Assembly: GCA_019930625.1 (NCBI GenBank)
Contig: CP082844.1
Span: 4,340,001-4,404,000, forward strand
Direction of reading: 5' to 3'
Origin: Nocardia asteroides
GTDB lineage: Bacteria > Actinomycetota > Actinomycetes > Mycobacteriales > Mycobacteriaceae
Length of the DNA: 64,000 bases
A program made the position numbers and the translations under genes. The notes beneath the pieces were generated by a model. That model was not told where the DNA came from and searched no databases. It was given only the letters and a program-made list of their open reading frames with translations. Shown here piece by piece: positions 18,376-26,923 of the stretch (the stretch's first letter is position 1; each line of letters begins with the position of its first letter).

Positions 18376-19725
18376 ATGGCTCGATACCTGTTGGCAGCGA
18401 GTCCCATACCCGGGCATGTGGCGCCCATGCAAGCCGTCGCGGCCGACCTGCGGCGGCGTGGTGATCAGGTGCGCTTGGTCGCCGGAAAGGCGTTCGGCGC
18501 ATCCACCCGAGCGCAGGACGTCGAATTCGCGGTGTTGCCGCGAGACGCGGAGACGGCGCGGGCCGCGCCGCCACGGGGCCGATCGTCGGATCTGGTCCGG
18601 CGGTGGCGAACCGGCCGAGCGGAACTGCGGTCGGCTTTCCTCGCCCCGATCTCGGCGCAGTACCGCGCACTGGTCACCGAACTGGATGGAACGGAATACG
18701 ACGCCGTTCTCGTCGATGTGATGTTCACCGGGGCCATTCCGCTGTTGCTGTCGCGGCGGAAACGGCCGCCGGTGATCGTCTGCGGCGTCGTTCCGTTGAT
18801 GCTGTCCAGCGCGGACTGTGCGCCGTTCGGGATCGGCTGGCAGCCGCGTGCGGGTCGTGATTACACGGCTATGAACCGGTTCGTGCAGCAGGTCTTGTTT
18901 CGTGGTGACCAGGCCGGGCTGAACTCGATTCTGCGTGCGCTCGACATCGGGCCCGCACCGGTATTCCTGCTGGACTGGCCCCTGCTCGCCGATCGAATCC
19001 TGCAGTTCACTGTGCCCGGATTCGAATATCCGCGCAGCGATCTGCCGCCCTCGGTTGTCTTCACCGGGCCGATTTCGAACCCTGCCTCCGAAAATGTCGA
19101 CTTGCCGAGTTGGTGGCCCGACCTGGAGGGCGCGAAAAAGATCGTTCATGTCACACAGGGCACATGGGACAACCGGTGTTTCGATCAATTGCTCCGCCCG
19201 GCCTTATCCGCGCTGAGCCACCGCTGCGAGGTAGTGGTCGTCGCGTGCACCGGTGGCTCGCGCGCACCCGTCGGGTCGCTGCCCGCGAACGCGTATGTCA
19301 CCGAGTTCATTCCCTATGCACAGCTCTTGTCCCGCGTCGACGTGATGATCACCAATGGTGGCTACGGTGGCGTGAACCGAGCACTGAGCTACGGCGTGCC
19401 ATTGATCGTCGCGGGCGATACCGCCGACAAACCGGAGACCGCGGCCCGTGTGGCATACACCGGAGCAGGCATCGATCTCGGCACAGCATGGCCGCGGCCC
19501 GCAGCGATCGCGACGGCGGTCGACAAGATCTTCGAATCCGGCACCTTCCGGCAGGCGGCAAGCCGGTTGGCATCGGAAATGGCGAAGCGGTCACCCTTCG
19601 ACGTGATCGCTGCCGTACTGACGGAGGTTTCCTCGGGCCCGCGGCGCCACGCACCCGCATCCGCCGCCACACCGGCCGATTCCGCATCACCGCAGCATTC
19701 CGCCGATCCGCGCGAACACATGTGA
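18376..19725 (+). CDS. GT1-type glycosyltransferase of the carotenoid operon
   Basis: A 449-residue GT-B fold enzyme. The N-terminal acceptor domain begins MARYLLAASPIPGHVAPMQAVAADLRRRGDQVRLV. The C-terminal donor domain contains VHVTQGTWDN, YVTEFIPYAQLLSRVDVMITNGGYGGVNRALSYGVPLIVAGDTADKPETAARV, the nucleotide-sugar binding signature of MGT/UGT-type enzymes. The ATG at 18376 has AGGA eight bases before it. Only 9 bp separate its stop from crtYc, so a carotenoid or related terpenoid acceptor is likely, by analogy with CrtX. The exact substrate is not shown. Confidence 0.85.
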   Translation: MARYLLAASPIPGHVAPMQAVAADLRRRGDQVRLVAGKAFGASTRAQDVEFAVLPRDAETARAAPPRGRSSDLVRRWRTGRAELRSAFLAPISAQYRALVTELDGTEYDAVLVDVMFTGAIPLLLSRRKRPPVIVCGVVPLMLSSADCAPFGIGWQPRAGRDYTAMNRFVQQVLFRGDQAGLNSILRALDIGPAPVFLLDWPLLADRILQFTVPGFEYPRSDLPPSVVFTGPISNPASENVDLPSWWPDLEGAKKIVHVTQGTWDNRCFDQLLRPALSALSHRCEVVVVACTGGSRAPVGSLPANAYVTEFIPYAQLLSRVDVMITNGGYGGVNRALSYGVPLIVAGDTADKPETAARVAYTGAGIDLGTAWPRPAAIATAVDKIFESGTFRQAASRLASEMAKRSPFDVIAAVLTEVSSGPRRHAPASAATPADSASPQHSADPREHM

Positions 19726-19734
19726 GGTGCTGGT

Positions 19735-20085
19735 ATGGACCATTGGCGCTATCTCCTCGTTCTCGTCGTCTGCCTGGTGCTGACCGCTCCGCTGGAGTTC
19801 CTCGGTCCTGGTGTCTACCGCAGGCCGCGGCTCCTGCTCGGCGCCCTGCTGCCCACCGTTACGTTGTTCGTGGCCTGGGACCTGGTGGCGGTTGCCGTCG
19901 GCGTGTGGGATTTCAATCCCCGCTATCTGCTCGGTGTGTTCCTTCCCGGTGCGATTCCGCTGGAGGAGTTGCTGTTCTTCCTTGTCGTCCCGCTGTGTGG
20001 GCTGCTGACCTACGTCGCGGTCGAAACACTGCTCGGCACGGTCCGCCGCCGCGGCACCAGAAGCGCGACAAAAGGGCTGCGATGA
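19735..20085 (+). CDS. crtYc: Lycopene beta-cyclase subunit CrtYc
   Basis: A 116-residue membrane protein with three hydrophobic segments and the lycopene cyclase domain motif IPLEELLFFLVVPLCGLLTYVAVE. In actinomycetes this activity is split between two small subunits that together cyclise the ends of lycopene to give beta-carotene. The second subunit follows with an ATGA overlap. Length is typical of the family. Confidence 0.9.
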   Translation: MDHWRYLLVLVVCLVLTAPLEFLGPGVYRRPRLLLGALLPTVTLFVAWDLVAVAVGVWDFNPRYLLGVFLPGAIPLEELLFFLVVPLCGLLTYVAVETLLGTVRRRGTRSATKGLR

Positions 20086-20417
20086 TGAGCGTCGTGGGTC
20101 CGGGGTACACGCTGCCCGCCGTGGTGGCGGTTGTCGGGGTGTGTCTGGTCGAGTGCGCGCTGCTGCGGACCGGGCTGTTCCGGCGACCCGGCTACTGGCT
20201 GACGATGCTGATCGTCCTGGGGTTCCAGATTCCCGTCGACGGCTGGTTGACCAGGCTCGACGCACCGATCGTGCGGTACAACCCGGAACACATTCTCGGA
20301 CTTCGATTCCCATGGGATATCCCGGTGGAGGACTTCCTGTTCGGTTTCGTTCTGGTGACGTCGGTGCTACTGGGCTGGGAGCGGGCACGGCAGCGGCAGG
20401 GGGGTGTCCGGCAATGA
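20082..20417 (+). CDS. crtYd: Lycopene beta-cyclase subunit CrtYd
   Basis: A 111-residue membrane protein, partner of CrtYc. The motif FPWDIPVEDFLFGFVLVTSVLLGWE is the counterpart of the PxEE motif in CrtYc, and membrane helices are predicted at LPAVVAVVGVCLVECALL and GYWLTMLIVLGFQIPVDGWLT. The start codon overlaps the crtYc stop (ATGA), with a second ATG immediately after. Its stop overlaps the next gene in the same way. These overlaps enforce coupled expression of the heterodimer. Confidence 0.9.
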   Translation: MMSVVGPGYTLPAVVAVVGVCLVECALLRTGLFRRPGYWLTMLIVLGFQIPVDGWLTRLDAPIVRYNPEHILGLRFPWDIPVEDFLFGFVLVTSVLLGWERARQRQGGVRQ

Positions 20418-22009
20418 GGCTCGGTGCGCCGGTTTCTCGGCGCGGCGGGGATCCCCGGCGAGTGCGCTATCCCGCGGCCGCGGGGCACATGGACGTCGGC
20501 CGTGGCGGCCGGCGCCCGCGCGCCGTTGTGGTCGGTGCCGGGATCGCGGGCTTGGCGGCCGCGACGGGGCTGGCCGAACGGGGATTTCACGTCGAGGTCA
20601 TCGAACGCGAGCGGTACCTGGGTGGGCGTGTGGGCGCCTGGACCGAACAGCTTCCCGACCGCAGCACGGTCGGGATGAACCGTGGCTTCCACGCTTTCTT
20701 CGCGCAGTACTACAATCTCCGGAAACTGCTGGCCCGCACCGATCCGCAGTTACGCAGGCTGCGCCGGCTCGACGACTACCCGCTCGTCGATGCCGAGGGC
20801 CGCCGCGACACCTTTCGTCATCTGCCCAGCGCCCCGCCTTGGAATGCGCTCGCCTTCGCGCTGCGCAGCCCGACGTTTCGACTGCGCGATCTCATTCGTA
20901 TGGACCCACGCGCTGCCGCGCCGCTGGCCGCGGTCTCGGTTCCGGACATCTACCACCGAATCGATCACTTGGATGCGGAAACTTTCCTGCGTCGCGTCAA
21001 GTTTCCCGACGCAGCCCGCCACCTCGCGTTCGAGGTCTTCTCGCGCAGTTTCTTCGTCGCTCCCCAGCACATGTCCGCCGCCGAGCTGGCGACGATGTTC
21101 CACATCTACTTCCTGGGTTCCAGCGAAGGCCTGCTGTTCGATGTGGCAGAAGACAATTTCGACGTCAGCTTGTGGACACCGCTCGCGGACTACCTCACCG
21201 CGCCGCGACTGCCCCAGCGGCCGGGCACGGTCCGCTTCCACCTGGGTGTATGTGTCGACCGAATCGAGACCGACGACGCGACCGGGTTCCGAGTGGTCGA
21301 CGACACCGATGCCGAGACGGCCGCCGACGCGGTGGTCCTGGCCGTCGATGTCACCGGGCTGCGCCGGATCGTCGCCGCGTCTCCCACGCTGGGCAATGCC
21401 CCGTGGCGTTCGCAGGTAGCCCGTATGGCCGTCGCGCCATCCTTCGCCGTGCTTCGTCTGTGGCTGAACCAGCCGGTGCGCGCCGACCGTCCGAGCTTCC
21501 TCGGCACCGGAAATCTGGATCCGCTCGACAACATCAGCGTGGTGAACACCTACGAGAAGCAAGCGGCGGACTGGGCACGCGGAAACGGTGGAAGTGTCGT
21601 CGAATTGCACGCCTACGCCGTCGCGGACGAGATACCGCGCGACGGGGCACGTCAGGAGGTGCGCGACCGGTTGCTGACACGGCTGTACGAGATCTATCCC
21701 GAGACCGCCGAGGCCCGCGTCGTGGGGGAGAGCATGCTGTGGCGGCAGGACTGCCCACGGTTCGCGCCCGGCGACTTCGCTCGGCGGCCCGGTGTGCCGA
21801 CTCCGCACCCGCGGTTGGTCCTGGCAGGCGACGGCATACGCGTCGACCTGCCGGTAGCGCTGATGGAACGGGCCGCGACCACCGGCTGGGTCGCGGCGAA
21901 CACGCTGGTGCGTCAGTGGGGCGGTACCGGCCACTCTTTGCAGACGGTCCCCAGCCATGGCCGATCGGCGATTCTGCGCACTCTCGCCACTCGCGGGGGG
22001 ACACCGTGA
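20414..22009 (+). CDS. crtU: CrtU-like carotene desaturase/methyltransferase (isorenieratene synthase family)
   Basis: A 531-residue FAD flavoprotein. VVVGAGIAGLAAATGLAERGFHVEVIERE (residues about 36-64) is the dinucleotide-binding fold, followed by YLGGRVGAWTEQL and the family-specific GMNRGFHAFFAQYYNLRKLLARTDP. CrtU enzymes turn the beta rings of beta-carotene into aromatic rings by desaturation and methyl migration, giving isorenieratene-type pigments. The location directly after the beta-cyclase subunits supports this. The ATG overlaps the crtYd stop; an ATG 25 codons in (20489) is an alternative start. No crtE, crtB or crtI is present nearby. Confidence 0.82.
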   Translation: MRLGAPVSRRGGDPRRVRYPAAAGHMDVGRGGRRPRAVVVGAGIAGLAAATGLAERGFHVEVIERERYLGGRVGAWTEQLPDRSTVGMNRGFHAFFAQYYNLRKLLARTDPQLRRLRRLDDYPLVDAEGRRDTFRHLPSAPPWNALAFALRSPTFRLRDLIRMDPRAAAPLAAVSVPDIYHRIDHLDAETFLRRVKFPDAARHLAFEVFSRSFFVAPQHMSAAELATMFHIYFLGSSEGLLFDVAEDNFDVSLWTPLADYLTAPRLPQRPGTVRFHLGVCVDRIETDDATGFRVVDDTDAETAADAVVLAVDVTGLRRIVAASPTLGNAPWRSQVARMAVAPSFAVLRLWLNQPVRADRPSFLGTGNLDPLDNISVVNTYEKQAADWARGNGGSVVELHAYAVADEIPRDGARQEVRDRLLTRLYEIYPETAEARVVGESMLWRQDCPRFAPGDFARRPGVPTPHPRLVLAGDGIRVDLPVALMERAATTGWVAANTLVRQWGGTGHSLQTVPSHGRSAILRTLATRGGTP

Positions 22010-23016
22010 GCAAACGCGCCGTGTTCGGCAGGTGGCCGAAAAATGTTCCACTACAGCGCTTCTCGCCTGAGGAATGGTCCCGCCAGCGGCCGACTCACTC
22101 GGACGCGGACCCCGGTCTGATCGCGGCCGCACTGCGATGGTCACAACAGCGGCCCTCAGGTAACTGGTACACCTTCGCCGCCAGTCGCGAGATCGGGCGC
22201 GACCGTCCGTTCGGCACGAGCATCGGCGGGGTAGAACTCGTCGCCTGGCGAGACGAGCGGAACAGTCTGCATGTCGGTCCGGGAGCGTGCCCGCACCTGG
22301 GAGCTCCGCTTGCCGAGGCGCAGGTCGACGACGCCGCACTGATCTGCCGTTGGCACGGTCTACGGGTAGACGCGACCGGGCGCGCTCGATGGCGTGCGTA
22401 CCCCAGTTACGACGATGGCGTGCTGGTCTGGGTGCGGCTGGACACGATCGGAGAGCAGCCACCGACCGACGCACCGATCATCGGCTCCCGCCCTGCCGAT
22501 ACCACCGTGCACGCGGTGACGAGCGTGACCGGCGTATGCGAGCCTCGCGACATCATCGCCAACCGGCTCGACCCCTGGCACGGCTCCTGGTTGCATCCGT
22601 ACTCGTTCACCCGCCTGGAAGTGGCGCAGGCCCCGCCACGGCACGACATCACCGCGGAGAATCATCGGTTCCTGCTCACCGTGACCTTCCGCGTGACCCG
22701 CCGGCTCGGCGTGCCGGTCGAAGCCGAGTTCACCTGTCCGGATCCGCGCACCATCGTCATGCGCATCGTCTCCGGTGAGGGAACGGGAAGCGTGATCGAA
22801 ACCCACGCGACACCACTGGGTCCCGGCTCCGACGGCCGTCCGCGCACCGCGGTGATCGAGGCCGTGATCGCGAACTCGCAGCGGCCGGGATTCCGGCACG
22901 CGCGCCGGGCACTGCCGGTGTTGCGCCCGCTGATGACTCGCGCCGCGACCCGGCTGTGGCGTGACGACCTGGCGTACGCCGAGCGCCGGTATCGACTGCG
23001 TACCCACCAGCTGTAG
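22006..23016 (+). CDS. Rieske [2Fe-2S] oxygenase-like protein of the carotenoid operon (DUF5914-type)
   Basis: A 336-residue protein whose GTG overlaps the crtU stop. The Rieske cluster site is CPHLGAPL...LICRWHGLRVD (Cys-x-His then Cys-x2-His, residues about 92-115). Further on, NRLDPWHGSWLHPYSF offers His and Asp residues resembling a mononuclear iron site. Residues about 170-336 form the catalytic-like C-terminal domain found beside actinobacterial crtU genes. It may hydroxylate or oxidise the aromatic carotenoid, or supply electrons for the CrtU step; the sequence does not decide which. Confidence 0.8.
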   Translation: MSKRAVFGRWPKNVPLQRFSPEEWSRQRPTHSDADPGLIAAALRWSQQRPSGNWYTFAASREIGRDRPFGTSIGGVELVAWRDERNSLHVGPGACPHLGAPLAEAQVDDAALICRWHGLRVDATGRARWRAYPSYDDGVLVWVRLDTIGEQPPTDAPIIGSRPADTTVHAVTSVTGVCEPRDIIANRLDPWHGSWLHPYSFTRLEVAQAPPRHDITAENHRFLLTVTFRVTRRLGVPVEAEFTCPDPRTIVMRIVSGEGTGSVIETHATPLGPGSDGRPRTAVIEAVIANSQRPGFRHARRALPVLRPLMTRAATRLWRDDLAYAERRYRLRTHQL

Positions 23017-23300
23017 AGAGCGGTCGAACCGCAGGTGCGCGGCGAGCCGCCGCCGAGCGTGATGTCAGGGCTTCCCGCGTGCCGGTGTCTGTTCAGCGAC
23101 GCCATGTCGCAGCGGAGTGGCGTCCTCGGGAGAGTGCGATGGGTCGACGGATTGCAGGGCGTGAGCCGATCGGCTGCGCGATCCGGTGGGCGGAGCCGAG
23201 GTCGCGGAACGCGACCTCGATGGTGGGCTTGAACGGGGGCAGCGTGGGTACCGCCGGAACGGGCGGAAGCGGGCGTGCAGCCGGAGGAGAGGTGAGCGCT

Positions 23301-24053
23301 ATGTCCCCAGAGGCTCGGCCTGCGGAGGTTCTCGCGGAAGACCGCATGGTGCTGGAGCAGCTCGGGACGGTGTTCGCGCGTATGTCGGGCTTGTTCTTGT
23401 CGGCGGAGACGGTGAATACGGCGCTGACCTTGATCAGCTCGCTGGCCGCTGAGGTCGTGCCCGGCACGCTGGGAGCCGGGATCACCCGGTCGGACCCTAC
23501 GGGCGACCGGGTGACCGCGGCGGCCACCGACGAAGTTGTCGAGCGCGCCGATGAGTTGCAGTACCAGCTGGGTTTGGGCCCGTGCTTGACCGCTTGGTCC
23601 GACCGCGTCGTGGTGCGTGTCGACGACCTCGGCGCCGACGATCGCTGGTCGGCCTGGTCGAAGAAGGTGGTCGAGCTGGGGCTGGGTTCGTCGCTGAGTG
23701 CACCGCTGGTAGCGGGGAAGCGATCGTTCGGTGTGCTGAAGGTCTACGCCGGGCACCCCGGCGCCTACGGGCGGCGTGAGGAGCACCTGTTGAGCATGTT
23801 CGCCACGCAGGCGGCCATGCTGCTCGCCAACTCGCGGGCCGCCGAGAACGCCGAGCGCCTCAGCGCGCAGATCGCCGACACCTTACGTGCGCGTGAGGCG
23901 ATCACCTTGGCCAAGGGCATCGTGATGGCTCGCGACGGGGTCGATGAGCGGACCGCCTTCCTCGCATTGGTCAGCGCCGCTCAGCAACAGCACCTCACCG
24001 TGCGACGGATCGCCGAACAGCTCGCCCGGTCCACGGTGCGGCTACGCCGGTGA
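23301..24053 (+). CDS. GAF-ANTAR protein
   Basis: A 250-residue RNA-binding sensor protein. The GAF domain (residues about 25-165) includes LQYQLGLGPCLTAWSDRVVVRVDDLGADDRWSAW and SLSAPLVAGKRSFGVLKVYAG. The ANTAR domain (about 175-240) is LRAREAITLAKGIVMARDGVDERTAFLALVSAAQQQHLTVRRIAEQL. The ATG at 23301 is preferred because GGAGAG lies nine bases upstream; the longer upstream frame has no such signal. The ligand of the GAF domain is unknown. A SpoIIE phosphatase gene follows after 61 bp. Confidence 0.88.
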   Translation: MSPEARPAEVLAEDRMVLEQLGTVFARMSGLFLSAETVNTALTLISSLAAEVVPGTLGAGITRSDPTGDRVTAAATDEVVERADELQYQLGLGPCLTAWSDRVVVRVDDLGADDRWSAWSKKVVELGLGSSLSAPLVAGKRSFGVLKVYAGHPGAYGRREEHLLSMFATQAAMLLANSRAAENAERLSAQIADTLRAREAITLAKGIVMARDGVDERTAFLALVSAAQQQHLTVRRIAEQLARSTVRLRR

Positions 24054-24114
24054 CCTCCATGTGCTGTCCGGAGAGACGTGGTGACGATGCCGCCGGCGCC
24101 CCAGGCTGGGCGCG

Positions 24115-25599
24115 ATGAGTGACGACTTCGCCGCCGACCGCGGCCGGGAGCAGCAGCGCAGCCTGTTCCTCGCGTTGAAGGGCGCTGAGCTCTCGCTCGA
24201 GCAGCTGTGGCTGCGTTACTTCGGCCTGGGTGGCGTGGCGGGTTACCTCGACATCGACGCCTACGCGCATTCGACCGGCGAGCTGCCACCGCTCGAGCGC
24301 GACATCCTTGCCCAAGCGGCCAACGAACGACTCGATGAATTGACCTGGTCGAAGCACGCCACCTTCAGCCGACCGATCCGCGACGGCGAAGCGCCCAACG
24401 CGGCATTGTCCGCCCTCTTACAGCTGTTGAAGGGCACCGACCTCGCCCCACCGGACCGGCTCCCCGCCGTCACCGACGCCGCCGGTCAGGCGCTCGGCGT
24501 CCACATCACGATCTACCTCGCCGACTACGACCAGCGATACCTGCGTCCCATCCCGCCCGGCTTCGCCAACGGCCACGCCGCAGCCACCGAGGTCGAACTC
24601 GACATCGACAGTACTCTGGCCGGTCGGGCCTTCCGGCAGGTACAGATGCTGCCCTCCCATACTTCCGGCGGGGCCCGGCTGTGGGTACCGCTGGTGGACG
24701 GAGCCGAGCGGCTCGGTGTCCTCCGCGTCGCGGTCGACGACCCCGACGACCTCTATGACCCCGGCCTGCGGATGCAATGCCGGTGGGTGTCGCAACTCGC
24801 GGGTCACATGGTCACCTTGATGTCGCAGTACGGCGACGCCATCGACCGGATCCGGCTGCGTACGCCCCGCACGGTCAGTGGGGAGCTGATCTGGTCACTG
24901 CTACCACCGCTGACCGCGGGGGTGGACAGCTTCGTCGTCACCGGCGTGGTGGAGCCCCGCCACGATGTCAGCGGCGACGCCTTCGATTACGCCCTTTCCG
25001 AGGGCACCGCCTCCCTGCTCGTGCTGGACGCTGTCGGCCACGACCTGCGCAGTGGCCTGATCACCGCCACCGCGCTGGCCGCCTATCGCGGCGCCCGCCA
25101 CGCCGGGCGCGGTCTGTTCGAACAAGCGCGCACGATGGACGAGCACATCAGCGACCAGTTCGGCAGCACGGTGTTCGCCACCGCCGTACTGACCGAACTC
25201 GACTTGCGAAGCGGCCGCCTCCGCTATATCAACGCCGGCCACCCCGACCCACTGCTGATGCGCGAGGGGAAGGTCGTCAAACCCCTGCATGCCGGCCACT
25301 GCCGTCCGCTCGGGTTGGGTCTGGGAGACCTGCGCGTCGGCGAAGAGGTCCTGCAACCGGCGGACTGGCTGGTCCTCTACACCGATGGCATCACCGAAGC
25401 CCGCGACCACACCGGCGAATTCTTCGGTGAGGCGCGGCTGTTCGACTTCCTCCGCCGCGAAGCCGCCGCCGGTTACCCACCTCCGGAGACCGCTCGCCGA
25501 CTCATCAAAGCCGTGTTGAGCCATCAGAACGGAGAACTCCAGGACGACGCCACCGTCCTGCTCGCCCGCTGGACTCAACCCCGGCAACTCACTCCATGA
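24115..25599 (+). CDS. GAF-like/SpoIIE serine phosphatase
   Basis: A 494-residue protein. An N-terminal helical region (about 1-100) leads to a GAF-like domain (about 110-245, with ALGVHITIYLADYDQRYLRPIPPG and RLWVPLVDGAERLGVLRVAVDD). The C-terminal SpoIIE/PP2C domain (about 260-490) shows EPRHDVSGDAFDYAL, LLVLDAVGHDLRSGL, LVLYTDGITEARDHTGEFFG and LQDDATVLLARW. Stand-alone phosphatases of this kind regulate anti-anti-sigma factors. It shares the strand and a short spacer with the GAF-ANTAR gene, mirroring the kinase/phosphatase/ANTAR arrangement at 9-17 kb. Confidence 0.87.
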   Translation: MSDDFAADRGREQQRSLFLALKGAELSLEQLWLRYFGLGGVAGYLDIDAYAHSTGELPPLERDILAQAANERLDELTWSKHATFSRPIRDGEAPNAALSALLQLLKGTDLAPPDRLPAVTDAAGQALGVHITIYLADYDQRYLRPIPPGFANGHAAATEVELDIDSTLAGRAFRQVQMLPSHTSGGARLWVPLVDGAERLGVLRVAVDDPDDLYDPGLRMQCRWVSQLAGHMVTLMSQYGDAIDRIRLRTPRTVSGELIWSLLPPLTAGVDSFVVTGVVEPRHDVSGDAFDYALSEGTASLLVLDAVGHDLRSGLITATALAAYRGARHAGRGLFEQARTMDEHISDQFGSTVFATAVLTELDLRSGRLRYINAGHPDPLLMREGKVVKPLHAGHCRPLGLGLGDLRVGEEVLQPADWLVLYTDGITEARDHTGEFFGEARLFDFLRREAAAGYPPPETARRLIKAVLSHQNGELQDDATVLLARWTQPRQLTP

Positions 25600-25648
25600 T
25601 CACACCGCACACTTTCGGTCACGAAGGTCGCGGCGAGCCACCGCTTCA

Positions 25649-26140
25649 TCATCGGCCCGCCGGAAATTCTCCCTGGGCGATCTGCTGAGCAGTGGCGTAC
25701 GCCAGGTGCAGGAAATCGGCGCCGGCCAAAGCCGCCGCGGCGTCTGCCAGCACTCGCGTCGCCCGCGGCGCGAAGACGTGGCCGATGGTCAAGCCGGTGA
25801 TCGCCCACACGTCGAAGCAGAACGGGCAGCTCAGCAACTCACCGATGCTGTGCTTGATCCCCTCGGTCCCTTTCGGCTCCTCGGCCACTTCTCCGGGCCC
25901 GCCGTCGTGCGGGACCGGCTGCGTGAACAGGGCACGCACCGGCGCCGTGATCGCGGCCTTGGTCCCCAGACGCGACAGCTTGTGGGCGGCGAACGCGGTC
26001 ACCACCAGATCGCCGACGCTCATCGCGCGCGGGAGTTTGCGGCCCGTCGCGCTCCCCAGCAGCACGACCGCCAACACCACGGTCGCGTAAGCCACCATCG
26101 TGACGACATATCCTCCCAAGGGACGACGGTTGGCGGTCAT
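25649..26140 (-). CDS. DUF1360-family membrane protein
   Basis: A 163-residue protein with hydrophobic segments near the N-terminus (GGYVVTMVAYATVVLAVVLLGSA) and further along (WAITGLTIGHVFAP, LADAAAALAGADFLHLAYA). The motif LLSCPFCFDVWAITG, a Cys-x2-Cys followed by Trp, is typical of DUF1360 proteins, some of which are sporulation-linked in other groups. The start MTANRRPLGG at 26140 is preferred to a longer glycine/arginine-rich frame. It converges with the phosphatase gene after 50 bp. The function is unknown. Confidence 0.75.
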   Translation of the reverse strand: MTANRRPLGGYVVTMVAYATVVLAVVLLGSATGRKLPRAMSVGDLVVTAFAAHKLSRLGTKAAITAPVRALFTQPVPHDGGPGEVAEEPKGTEGIKHSIGELLSCPFCFDVWAITGLTIGHVFAPRATRVLADAAAALAGADFLHLAYATAQQIAQGEFPAGR

Positions 26141-26327
26141 AACCGAGATACCGCCGTCACGTCGTGCACGATTGGAAACGCGTGTCCCACCACTGCCTCC
26201 TCCTACACCGAACCGATTCCCTCCCGGCCTACCCTCACCGTGACCCAGCAAACTGCGGTCCGCTCCTCGGCCGAATCACAAGATCGTCGCTGATCGTGAC
26301 CCGGCTCCGGGTGGGCGGTTCAGCGAG

Positions 26328-26744
26328 TCAGCCGCAGGTCTTCGCCAGGTGGTCCGTCGCGGCCCGGACTGCGGGGCTCTCCAACGTTGTGGACGATTCC
26401 TCCATCAGTTTGGCGGCCTCCTCCAGGCGCGACGGGTTCTTCATCAGCTTGCTGCCCTCGACGAACTTTTCGTAGCCCTCGGCATAGGCGGTCCATCCCG
26501 CTTTGGCCTCCGCGGGGGCGGCTGCCTCGATCGCGCGAACTGCGGCGAGCGTCTGCTCGGTGGAGGTGTTCGTGGCTGGGACCGTCGGGCTGAAGTTTTT
26601 CCCCGCCGCACAGTAGGCGCTCGTGTCGCCCGAGGAACTGTTCGACCGCCCCGGACTCGACGTCTGCTGGTCGTCACTACTGCCGCAACCGGTCAGCGCG
26701 CCGATTACAAGACCCAGAACCACCAGCGTGACTGTGCTACGCAT
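26328..26744 (-). CDS. Putative lipoprotein
   Basis: A 138-residue exported protein. The N-terminus MRSTVTLVVLGLVIGALTGCGSS is a lipoprotein signal peptide with lipobox LTGC and the acylated Cys at residue 20. A serine-rich linker follows, then a helical domain containing YCAAGKNF and, at the very C-terminus, KTCG; the two cysteines could form a disulfide on the outer face of the membrane. I do not recognise a family. It is divergent from ligA. Confidence 0.8.
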   Translation of the reverse strand: MRSTVTLVVLGLVIGALTGCGSSDDQQTSSPGRSNSSSGDTSAYCAAGKNFSPTVPATNTSTEQTLAAVRAIEAAAPAEAKAGWTAYAEGYEKFVEGSKLMKNPSRLEEAAKLMEESSTTLESPAVRAATDHLAKTCG

Positions 26745-26923
26745 GTATTGTCATTCCTCCCGATCGATGCGGCAGACAGTGATGATCTTGCCGCGCGGGG
26801 TCACAGTATCGGCGCGCGGGACAGGGCCTCAAGGCCGTACATTCAGGGGGTCGGCACGATCTCGTTGTACGAACCCAGCGCCGAGTTCGCCGACTCGGCC
26901 GTAGGGACACCGAGTGTCGGTGG

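Noticed and set aside
20750..22474. Minus-strand frame opposite crtU and the Rieske gene
   Set aside because: No domain, no plausible start, and the plus strand has unbroken FAD and Rieske motifs joined by overlaps.
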